Shown in pieces: positions 54,600 to 64,000 of a stretch of 64,000 nt of DNA (position 1 is its first letter; each line of letters starts with the position of its first letter). The stretch spans positions 186,001 to 250,000 of the forward strand of contig JANPWX010000638.1 in the NCBI GenBank assembly GCA_024734555.1, given 5' to 3'. Made by a program: the position numbers and the translations under genes. This DNA comes from Trochalopteron elliotii (taxonomy: Eukaryota; Chordata; Aves; Passeriformes; Leiothrichidae). Below the pieces are notes generated by a model. The model did no database searches, was not told the origin of the DNA, and saw only the letters and a list, made by a program, of their open reading frames with translations.

Positions 54600-55502
54600 A
54601 GCCATATGAACTTTGGAACAGTAGCCATTTATTTCTACTTCCTGGGGACATTGGTCACTATCTTTTTGTTTTCCTATCCTGCGGGTCTCTTTGTCAGTGG
54701 CATGGTTGGTTTTGATGGGTTTTTATTGATTGTGATCTGTATTCCATGTATCTTATCCTGTGTCCAGTGGATGACCAGTAACAATCTAAATGAGATAATG
54801 GCCTTACAGGTTGTCAGAGTCTGTCCAAGGATGTGATATGCCTCACGACTGTCTCCAATGATGGAGAGCTGAGACCCCAGACTCTGAAAGGAGCCCCTGG
54901 CCTGGTTGAGGTGGAACGTTTGCCAAGTCTCAGAAGGACTGGTATGCATCACCATGAGAACGGGGTGCAAGAACAATGGAACTGTTTACAGTGGACTGAG
55001 CCAAGGCTGTTTGTCCGAACCGTTCTGTCCGTACCGGTGGTACGGTTTGCAGCTTGTTCCTGAGCACCCAACCTCAACACAGGTGGTTCCTGCTTTGGCT
55101 CCGTGCCCCTCGCTTTGGCTCCCGCTCTGACAACCTATAAAAGCTCTGGAGACCCTGTACACTTTCGTGATCACCCCACTGGAGGACTTCGCGTCTATAG
55201 GCATCTCTAAGCCTCGAGGACTCGTCCCTCCACGTTGGTAGCTATAATCCCCTTCCCCTCTTTCTCTGTCTTTCTTACTATTCTTAATTTCTCTCCCTAC
55301 TATCGCATTTGTTGGCACTAAATAAAGGTGCATTTGTGATTGAGCAAACTGAGTTGTTCCCTGCTGTGTCTTTTGCGCTCTGAGATCCTTAAAACGAACC
55401 ATCACGAACCCCGCTTGCAGTGGCGGATCGTGACACAGGTGCAGACTGTTTTGGCATCAGGGTGGATGAACCCTTCAAACAAAAAACAAAGAAAAGGGGA
55501 GA
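54600..55502 (+). pseudogene. Class I-like env C-terminus and polypurine tract, split by a solo LTR
   Basis: From about 54606 one frame encodes a hydrophobic stretch and a Cys/Pro-containing anchor end (VICIPCILSCVQWM), resembling the end of gamma-type Env (compare the A2-linked env). The frame continues after the LTR at 54812-55435, and ends at a purine tract (AAAGAAAAGGGGAGA, 55488-55502) followed by TGTTGCG. The ectodomain was not recognised, so env identity rests on the tail and on the purine tract and LTR that follow. Confidence 0.5.
54812..55435 (+). mobile_element. Solo LTR, family J
   Basis: The 624-bp LTR runs TGTCAGAGTC to GATCGTGACA with perfect CAGGT duplications (54807-54811, 55436-55440). 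It has CTATAAAAGC near 55134 and AATAAAGG near 55320. It interrupts an env-like frame. Confidence 0.92.
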
Positions 55503-55738
55503 TGTTGCGTGTAGGTAAAACTTTGCAAAATAAAGGCCTTGTTACCCTTGTAAAATCATGGCTCAGCCCTGTTACTTTGGCTAAGTAGAAAAGGACTGTG
55601 GGAAAGTTACTCAGCTGAATTAGAGGTTAGAAAAACAAGTTATATAACCATTACGTGTTCACGTCGTGGTTTATGGTGGTTGGTTGAATTGTATTTGTTG
55701 TGCTTAAATGGAATGTAACTGATAGTGGCCTAACTGCT
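55503..55738 (+). mobile_element. 5' part of an LTR following a purine tract (family K)
   Basis: TGTTGCGTGTAGG directly follows the purine tract, as a 3' LTR should. It is cut at 55738 by the inverted LTR G. No second copy is in the window. Confidence 0.5.
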
Positions 55739-56890
55739 TGTAGTGGTTTCACGTTCATCAAGTTCCTGTTTTACCAAATTTAGTGTAGTAGTTTGAGTAT
55801 TTGCTTTTTTTTACCTCTGGGAGATCAGATTTTGGAGAAAAAGGAAAAACAGGCTCTAACTTAAGGTAAACAGATAGTTTATTAACATATACTAGGGAAA
55901 AAGAGGGAAAAAAAAACAAAATGAAACCTTCAAAACCCTTCTCCTCCCCCTACAAATGTTTACTTTTCTACAAACAACATAGAGACAAAACTTGTGATTT
56001 TCAGTTAGTTTCACTATTTAAATATAGTTTTTCATTAATTCTTTTGGAGAGGAGTCTCTCTTTGTTTACCATGGAATTTTTCCCCACTGACAACCTAGAA
56101 CAGTTCTCCTGTGGGTCGCAACTCTCACAGAAACAACCACCCAGGGAAACCTGCTTCCATGTGGTCTCCTCCCATTAGCAGTTTCCCAAGCTGCTTATGT
56201 GTCATGGAATTCAGGCATCTGAGGTGTTATTTTTTAAAGATAAACAACTTCAAAGGCAAAGGATTTTTCATTTCAAGGAACAGAGATGTTTTCTTATTTT
56301 TTTTACTGATGCAGGGGGCTTTTTATTTTTCTCTTTTTTTCTGTTCAGGAATCTCATGGGACTACAAGAATCACAGATTTTAATGCAATATTACTCAGTA
56401 TATCACAAACACCTTTGTTCAAAAATTCACAAATCATTTTCCCAAATGCATATTTTTTCTATGATTTAAAGGATAATCTACCTATAGAGTTCATTTCCAT
56501 AGCTCAAATAAGAAAGTCCAGCCAGCAGGCAACTCCTTCATCCTTCCTCTAATTAGTCCTTTACTTATTCTCTCCATTTGACTGTCATGCTGGGTCTTCT
56601 CTATGTTCACTTTGGTTTTTTCTCTTTGGGAAGAGCTAACTTTTAAAAGTCTCAGTGCTGGTCGGAGCAGCTCAGGCAGTCAGGGATTTCAGCTGCAGCC
56701 TCCACCCTCACCCCCAGCAGCCAATGGGGGGCCCGGAGGGATGGCCAGACCAAGGCCGGGTCCCCCCCACAGAGGGGGAGCAGAGAGGCCTGGCCAGCCT
56801 GGGCCTCCCCTCAGAGCTGTGCTACCTTTTCTGGCTGGAAGTAGAAAAAGCACTTGGCTTGGGCACACTCAGATTTATATGGTATTACTA
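55739..56890 (-). mobile_element. LTR G copy in reverse orientation, truncated
   Basis: TGTAGTGGTTTCACGTTC and the following 1.1 kb are the reverse complement of most of the LTR at 58383-59694 (matching blocks include GATAAACAACTTCAAAGGCAA, CAAGGAACAGAGATG and the GC-rich part at 56650-56830). The last about 100 bases of the unit are missing or replaced near 56890. Confidence 0.85.
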
Positions 56891-57247
56891 AAAGTCGCCT
56901 TCAACTCTCTTAGTGGTCAAACCACCTGCCAATAGAAAGAACTGCCTCCTGATAAGTCCCTGTCCTTTCCAAAACAAAGTCCCAGGTCCCGGCAAGACAA
57001 TATTCCATTAACCAAAAACCAAACTACTTAAAAAGGCCTGGTTTTTGCAATAAAGGGCTCTCTCTTGTACCTGCCTGGGGACTCTGTGTTGCTTTGCTTC
57101 ATAACAGGGAATGGGCATTTTGTGGCTATTTTCCATAACTGCCCCTGGAGGCCTCCAATAAAGACCAGCCTTTATATTACCTCCTATACTAATATTATCT
57201 TGAAAGTGTGTTGTTTTATTTCTAGGTTCTTTAAGGCATCACTGTAA
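56891..57247 (+). mobile_element. LTR 3' part, class I-like family E relative
   Basis: The last 150 bases (TTTCCATAACTGCCCC, CCAATAAAGACCAGCC, AAGGCATCA) match the ends of family E copies. The left boundary with the inverted LTR G is unclear. Confidence 0.6.
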
Positions 57248-57384
57248 ATAACAGCATCCTCCCCTCTAAAATTCCTCACATTCCAGCAAATAGACAAATT
57301 AAAAATAAGGAAAATATTTCTTTAACTCCTATTAAGGACAATAAGTTTATGATGTGCTCCTTCCACTGAAGGTCAGTAGTCCAC

Positions 57385-57896
57385 TGATGCCTATTGATAT
57401 ATGCCATTTTTCTTTTATATATTCTCCGTATTCTTAACACATATATTTGGAGCTTTTTAGCATATTATTGTATTAGTGGCTAGTTTTTTCCAGTAGTTTT
57501 CCATGCCCTTTCCCTAGGCAGAAAGACAAAAGATATTCCAAAGCCCCTATCCCTTCTTGGTTCTCCCTAGTAACCAAGGCCAAAAAACAGCTCTTTGAGA
57601 CACATTTTCATCAACAAAGTACAGCTTGTACCAAGGGGGGGCTCCAGAAAAGTGTTGAACCAGAAGGGGGGAATTACCTCATCACCTGTGCTTCTAATTG
57701 GGAATTCTTGCCAAATATGCTAATTTGCTAAACTTATAAAAACTGTATTCACCCCGTGTGGATGGGCTTTTGTGGACATTTTTCCATAACTACCTCTGGA
57801 GGCCTCCAAATAAAGACCAGCCTTTTTTATTACCTCCTATATTAATATTATCTCAAAACTGTGTGTTGTTTCATTTATAGGTTGAAAAAGGCATCA
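57385..57896 (+). mobile_element. Solo LTR, class I-like family E
   Basis: TGATGCC to GGCATCA, 512 bp. It has CTTATAAAAACTG near 57734 and AATAAAGACC near 57810. Flanks CCAC and CTAC differ by one base, consistent with a 4-bp duplication. Confidence 0.8.
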
Positions 57897-58152
57897 CTAC
57901 TAGCTAAATAATTTAGTGGTTTGACATCCACAGTGTCGGTTACATGCAGTTATGAACACAAAAAAGGTCATGAGCTATTTGCATAAGTGTCAGAAATAAA
58001 GCATTACCAAAACTATTAAAGTTCTTTCAATATATGTAAATGAATGAGTCAACTTAACATTACACTGCCATCTCCCAGAGTTCATTCAGAAGATTTTCCA
58101 CATATGACTTAATGATGGGGCCTTCACAGTTTTTCAAGCTGTATTTATTATC

Positions 58153-58197
58153 ATAGAATCATAGAAGTTTTAGGGATGGAAGGGACCTCTGGAGATC
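58153..58197 (-). mobile_element. Very short CR1 3' end
   Basis: CATAGAATCATAGAA followed by GGATGGAAGGGACCTCTGG is the complement of a CR1 3' terminus, only about 45 bases long. Confidence 0.8.
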
Positions 58198-58382
58198 ATC
58201 GTGTGTGTCCCCCAAGGAACTTTTTTCCTTGATTCCAAATCATGCATTGGACTCTTTCTGGAAAGATATTAGTTAATTGAATGCACACACACAGAGGGCC
58301 AAAGCAGTAAGCAAACTAATTTCAGTTTGTGACCAGCATCCAAAGTCAGGTATTAGAAATGAAGGCAAGCAATCAAAAGGAG

Positions 58383-59694
58383 TGTGGTGGTTTAGCATTG
58401 GATTGGCAGCCTAGCTGACCAATAGAAGAATTGTCCATGCCTCTGGAGAACCCCGGCTTAAATCAAAGATCCCAGGTGGCTTGGCCCTTTTTTCACTTCC
58501 AGCTGGAGAAGGTAACAGCTCTGAAGAGCGGGCCAGGCTGGCCAGGCCCCGCTGCTCCCCCCTCTGTTGAGGGGGAGCCAGCCCTGGGTCTGGCTGTGTC
58601 TCCGAGCTCCCCATCGGCTGCCAGGGGTAGGGGCTGCAGCTGAGATCCCTGACTGCCCGAGCTGCTCCGAGCTGCTCCGATCAGTGTGAGATTCTTTCCC
58701 CCCTCCCTTCCCCCATCAGCCCAGCAACCTTGAAGTCAGCTGCAGCAGGAGAAAAGAAGACCTGGGCAAATTTAACTCTGTCTTGGCACAGAATAAATTT
58801 CCAAAGCCCTAACCTTCTTCTCAGTGAGAGAGACAGCCAAATTAGAGATATGTAAAGGGACAATATGAAGATATCTAAGTCAGTAAATGAAGAGTGACTT
58901 CTTAAGTGGGGGAGATGACAAGTTGCCTGAGTCCTAGGCTGAAATCTCCTGGGAGTTTTGGTGACAGACTGTAATATGAATGTGCCAGAGTAATCCTTTA
59001 AATCGTGGACAATATGAATTGGGGAGATGATTTGTGGATTCTTTGAGCAAAGGTATCTGTGATGGACTGAGTGAATATTGAATTAGTAGCTGTGATCTTG
59101 TGATCCCATGAGAGGTTGGAACAGAAAGAGATGAGAAGAAGCCCCCTGTGCCAGCGGAAGAAATAAGAAGACATCTCTGTTCCTTGAGTCAAAGAATCCT
59201 TTGCCTTTGGAGTGGTTTATCTTTAAACGTGCCACCACAATATATATGTGAGCCTATGGCCCATATGTAGTCATGGGAAAGGCTACATGATATGGGAGGT
59301 TCCACAACTGCAGAAGTTTCCTGGGCGGGCTGCATTTGTGTGAGTTGGAAGCCACAAGCAGACTGTTTCTCTTGTGGAAAGTTACCAAACAACAGGAGAG
59401 ACTTCTCTCTCTCAAAGACTGAATGAATGACTGTTTTATAAGTGGTACTGACCTGGAGTTCTGAGTTTTGCCTCTTTACATTGTTGGTAGAAAATGAACA
59501 AATTTGTGGTGGGAGAAAGGGTTGGTTTAGAGATTCATTTGTGGTGTTTTATTTTCCTTTTCCTTTGCTTCTCTTAGTGTGTGTTAATAAAATCTATCTG
59601 TTTTACTTCTAAGTTGAGCCTGTTTTTGCCTTTTTCTCCCAAAATCCTATCTCCCAGTTAGCAAACAAAATTCTGTGAACGTGAAACCACCACA
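58383..59694 (+). mobile_element. Solo LTR, long ERVL-type family G
   Basis: The 1312-bp LTR starts TGTGGTGGTTT and ends AAACCACCACA (perfect inverted termini), with AGGAG on both sides (58378-58382, 59695-59699). AATAAAATC is near 59587. The end region (TAAGTTGAGCCTGTTTTTGCC) is shared with family D. Open frames inside are not genes. Confidence 0.92.
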
Positions 59695-60518
59695 AGGAGA
59701 CATAAGCAATAGCAGTTTTTCTGGATTAAAAACAGAGAAACAAAAGCCCTTGGGAGTATAAAAATAATAATCCTTTCTTATTCATTTAAAAACGTGCTCT
59801 CAACACTCAGAAGACCCAAAACAAAGCTTGAAGGCTGCATAGCAAAACTAAAATCGCCAGGAAACCATGTCACGAGAACAACAGAGACTTTCAAGACAGG
59901 CTGAAAAGGGGCCGAAGTTATAAAATGAAAGTGGTGTCATGAAGAAAGAAATCTATAACTACAGTTGGCAACAACATAGAAAACAAAACATAATTCAGTG
60001 CCTTTAACTTCCAAGTCTGGATCTTGTACAAGTAATTTTGATCAAAGTTCATGCTTGTCAGCTAAGTAAGTCACTATACAAACATATATCAAGCTGAACA
60101 CTGCTGCATTCAGTGAAAAAATACACACAAGTTTTCACAATAATGCCTCTTCACTACCACTAGCTCTAAACTAAACTTGGGATTTACTAGTGCCTTTATA
60201 GCTGTCTTCTATCACTATTGCATGCAACTAAATGCACCGGTTCAGTCACAAACTATATGCCAACAATCACTGCTACAGAACAATGAAGTAGTATGCTAAC
60301 TAGGTGTTTTACACTAACTTTTACTTTAGGACATATCATAAGGCATGTAATTACTGTGTAAAAACATATACATTGTTTAAGTTTTTGCACTTATGGATAT
60401 AAGTACCAATTTTAGCTAGTACTGGAGGACAAGACTAGAGCAAAGTAGTTGACCCCAAAGAAGTTCTTTGACCTTACATTGATGCCTTAAGAGGCTGCTT
60501 AGAACAGAGGCTAGACAG

Positions 60519-60839
60519 TGTTAAAGAAATAAAGTAGGTATTTATTAAAAAGGCCTTCAAAGGATATACCTTGGGCAGTACAAGAGCCCGGCCAAGGCTA
60601 CACCCAAGATGGACGACAGATCACATGTTTTCACACTTTTATAAGTTTTGGTCCATTTACATATTGGGGTTAATTGTCCAATTGCAGCTTCAGGTTATGA
60701 AGTCCCATCCTCCCAGATTGCTCTCCTCAATTTGCTGTTGTTTATATTTTTTGGGCCTGAAGCTGCAATGGTGTCCTTGGTTCTCGGGCTGGAAAAGGAT
60801 TGCTTTGTCTAATTACACTGTAAAGAGAACTTGCTAACA
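60519..60839 (-). mobile_element. Possible LTR in reverse orientation
   Basis: TGTTAAAG to GCTAACA, 321 bp, with the complement of a poly(A)-like signal near 60540 and of a TATA-like CTTATAAAAG near 60640. Flanking bases do not give a duplication. Confidence 0.4.
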
Positions 60840-62395
60840 CTGTGAAGTTCAGAGTTATATACTAATGCAGTACAGAATCTGGAAAACATGAAAGCGAAAA
60901 CTTAAGGCATCAACATCAATTTATTAAAATGCAATGAAGTTATAATAGGTATTGGAGACAAATTTGAACAAGCGATTTGGGTTCTGGTTAGAAGTTAAAT
61001 TGGTTACCTTCTAAAATGAGTTAGAATTTCAATTGAATATCATCACAGCAGAATAGAGACCTCAGTCAAACATCAAGATCAGCTTGTAAAATCCAAATTC
61101 ATTCTTTGTTGACAAAAACCCACAGAAACTGAAGTTCTTACTATAGGCAGAATTCCTATGAAATACAACAGCTTCCAACAGCTGAGCCCTCAGAAGTAAG
61201 AGTTCTGTTTGAAAGTCAACATTTATATTCCCATAATAAAAGTAAATATTTTAAAGACAGTATTCATACATATGCACTAGGGAAAACTAGAATGCAAGCA
61301 ATGAACCTTGTTGAAGAATCCACACTTCCACACTCATTTTCCAAGAAAGGCTATTAAAATACATCAAATTCTAATGTCGCATTTTGTATTTGCTCTTTTA
61401 AGAAAGAAAGCAAAGATCTCCATGAGGACGAATCAGTGCAAGTTGTGTGGAAATCCATAAGTTTAGCTAATATCTCCACTCTGTTTCAACTTAATTTTTT
61501 TAATGGATTTCAGTTTGGGGATAACACAGACCTTAGTCCTAATTTAAGAACCGGTTGACACTAAAAGGCATATTCCTCAAGACCCCTTGAATCAGTCATA
61601 AAGTTCATATTCATCCACCCGTTTTATCCCTGGGTTTCTCTGACTTTATGGTGAGGTAATTCAGTTCATAAGATCAGCTGAAACTGGCTCAACAACAGGT
61701 CAGATGAGCACAGAAGCAAAAGAAAGGCAAACAGCAGAAGCAAGTCTCTCCCTTTCAACAAACTACTAAATCCACTCAGACCTCAGGAATCTTCACCCTC
61801 TGACAATTTGTTAAAATTAAGCATGCAAGCACTTTCCATATGTTGCAGGGGAAAATAGGCAACTGAATAACAGAATCAATATGATTTCAGCAGAAGCCAC
61901 TTATTGTTTACATTAAACTCGTTATAGTTTCTAGCACTACTGTCCACATGTACAGGTGTCTCTTGATTGGCTAAGTCACTTGTTCATGAGGCAGGCACAC
62001 ATCCTTCAGGGCACCTAATTGATCAAGCATCCATCATCACGTTGTGTGTCCTCTAAGTTTTGCATTTATTGTAGACAGTTTCTCAGGCTCTTTGCCCTTA
62101 TTTTTAGTCCTGTTGTTGTCTCAGTAGCCTTGATGAATTCCTGAGAACTCTGAAAACAAGACTGCAGGTGGCTTGTTATCTACAAACTTTTTGGCTGGTA
62201 CACAGAATGGCCTAAGTTATTCAGATACATCGCTACAATATATGACCACTGAAAGCCACACACACCTCTGGATAGATACTTCTTTATCTGTAGCTTCCCT
62301 GTTCTAAATGCCCCAATCAGCATCTTTGCACTTCTAACTCAAGATACAACACAGGAAACCCTACTACCATCCATAGCTAAAAGCAGATACCCAAA
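60840..62395. other. Unassigned non-coding DNA
   Basis: AT-rich sequence without recognisable gene or repeat. Confidence 0.4.
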
Positions 62396-63180
62396 TGTCA
62401 TGGTTTGAAAGAGAGGTGTCTGTTAAGGAAGGCAGGACCCTCCCCTGGAATAGAAAATATGAACCCCCTTCCCTCCAAATTGTTATAATTTTGAAATTAA
62501 GGGGCTTTCAGGCAAAGATATGAGAAAATTAATAACAGTTCTTTACTAATATGTGTGTGTATAACAAGGCAAACAAACAACAACAATGGCAGCAACAACA
62601 AACAAGAACAGAAAACCCAATAAACAGTCTCCTCCAGCTCTTAAAGCAATTTCCCCTTTGGTGTTGTTATGGTCACAGCCGGCAGGGGCGCTGGTAGGAT
62701 CCCAGCCGGGCAGAGCAGGTGCAATGACTCCCCTTCGGCTGCAGAAGGCACTGTGGCGCGAGTCCAGCCATCTTTTTTCCACACAGTTATGGTGGCTGCA
62801 GCCAGTAGAAAGGGATGCCGAAGGGGGCTTCCCTTATGAACCCCCAGGGGCAGCTGATACTGGTGCCCCCTCTGGATAGCAAAAGGAGCTGTAGCAGGGA
62901 CCTCGGAGTAGCAAGCTGGGAAGGCAGGGATGAGCAAAGTCCCGGAGCAATAGATGAGATGTATCAGAAACTCGGCAGCTGTAGCTGGAACTGCAGGGTG
63001 TCTGGGCAGGCAGGGGGTGCAAGTTACAGTGTAGCAAAGAAACCTCAGAGCAGTGGCAGAGAAAAAGGCAGGGGCTGGGCAGTGGCTGTCTGGCTCCTGA
63101 ACATGGCTGAAAGAGAGAGGCTCCCTTGGAGGAGGAGGCGGCTCAGGGATCCCGGGGTTTTCCCCTGAGGCACCCAAGCA
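62396..63180 (-). mobile_element. ERVL-type LTR, family F, reverse orientation
   Basis: The plus strand begins TGTCATGGTTTGAAAGAG, the complement of an end like that of family D (CAAACCATGACA). It includes the complement of the block at 40820-40890. The GC-rich part near 62680-63160 is typical of these LTRs; open frames there are incidental. The right end is approximate. Confidence 0.6.
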
Positions 63181-63249
63181 GATGGTGAAAGTCCTTTTTT
63201 AGTGAGGTAGGGTGTTAATAAGTGCGGTGATGTGTTTTTCTTTATGCAT

Positions 63250-63851
63250 ATAATATATGTTGCAAAATAATTAGTGCAAAAAAATTAAAAACTACAGCAT
63301 TCGTGTAACCAAAGTCAGTGACGGGGAAAAAGCGATTGGCATCAGGTGATAAGGGAAGAAGGGATTCAGACACCAAGCAAGGATAAGCTGTCTCCAAAGA
63401 TGTTTATTCCAAAGAATTTTTTCATCTGACAAGGCCCCAGTGATATGCATTAGATATGCACCAACGATAAGATAATATTCATCGCCAAAGATGTTTATTC
63501 CAGAACAGAATTCCAGTAAGGAGATTAATTATTCACCCATTTTGGGAAACTTTTTGTCAGACCGGCAGCAAGAAAAGAAAAAGTACATGAATATGCTAAA
63601 AGGATAAGATCAACAAGAGAAGCGAGAAGATCCCCCCTGTATCCCGCTCAGACGGAAAATGTATAAAACAGGACCCTGCGAAAGCAGGAGCTGTGAACCA
63701 CGGGGATTCAGAGCAATAGAGTCCGAATTTGGTTCACCCAGTGTCAATTGCCAGGCTTGGCACTGTTTTGCTCATGGCTTTTTCAAAACTTATACTTTGA
63801 TTATTTAATAAATTCTCTTTAATTATTAAATTGGCTGATTCATTTATAACA
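63250..63851 (+). mobile_element. Solo LTR, family H, second copy
   Basis: The copy runs to TTTATAACA with TGCAT on both sides (63245-63249, 63852-63856). Its first bases read ATAATATATG where the other copy has TGTAATATATG, so the terminal TG is damaged. It has TGTATAAAACAGG near 63660 and AATAAATTC near 63808. Confidence 0.88.
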
Positions 63852-64000
63852 TGCATATTTTGTAAACCCTTTTGAATGGTTTGTTCCTGTTTTCTCCCCG
63901 ATATGTTTGGTTTTATCCAGAGTTTTTTTCTCCCTTGTCCAGCTGTCATTCACCCCCTAGACACACCTGTTTCCTCATTCACATAATGTCAATCTTCCCT

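Noticed and set aside
62546..63177. Frames of 78-178 codons near 62.5-63.2 kb
   Set aside because: They fall in the GC-rich part of a reverse ERVL-type LTR, with several frames open at once.
38293..64000. UBAP1, the expected divergent neighbour of DCAF12 in human
   Set aside because: No UBAP1-like exon could be read upstream of DCAF12; the segment is LTRs and unassigned DNA.

Overview
The window looks like songbird (passerine) nuclear DNA, probably from a sex chromosome and most likely the female-specific W. CR1 LINE fragments with the typical 3' end, many avian-style LTRs and one host gene all point to a bird. More than half of the 64 kb is endogenous retrovirus (ERV) sequence, much of it nested. 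The W assignment is an inference from this ERV density and from the host gene, DCAF12, which is Z-linked in birds as far as I recall.

The only host gene I can support is DCAF12, on the minus strand. Exon 1 (37783-37854) and exon 2 (36796-37050) are both phase 0, have consensus splice sites and sit below a CpG-rich promoter (37855-38292). No later DCAF12 exon was recognised to the left, so bases 1-36795 are either its second intron or a broken gene. Upstream (38.3-64 kb) there is only repeat and non-coding sequence.

Region by region: (1) 1-10.1 kb is a decayed class III (ERVL-like) element, A1, broken by at least four insertions: an ERVL LTR, a class I LTR, a whole rearranged ERVK-like provirus B (1768-8143, 6-bp target duplication AGATAT) and another solo LTR. 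(2) 10.1-15.0 kb is mostly unassigned, with two solo LTRs. (3) 15154-23355 (minus) is provirus C, a young, almost complete ERVK-like provirus with gag, dUTPase-protease, pol and env. Its two 436-bp LTRs differ at one base, and it sits in a CR1 element with a 6-bp duplication GTGACT. (4) 24993-34475 holds A2, an ERVL-like element with long gag and pol frames, followed by an unrelated class I env and LTR and a further ERVL LTR piece. (5) 36.8-38.3 kb is DCAF12. (6) 38.3-42.1 kb is a cluster of LTR-like units and short tandem duplications. (7) 42.6-48.3 kb is A3, an older ERVL-like copy hit by three later LTR insertions. (8) 48.3-64 kb is non-coding DNA with a degenerate minisatellite, solo LTRs in both orientations and a class I env remnant.

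The retroviral genes are not a host pathway. Each provirus carried its own particle, enzyme and, for C, envelope functions. C is the only one that could have been active recently; its visible coding lesion is one TGA codon in reverse transcriptase just after the catalytic motif. LTR boundaries were read by eye from terminal TG/CA, target duplications and comparison among copies inside the window. Family names beyond class level come from general knowledge and were not searched.
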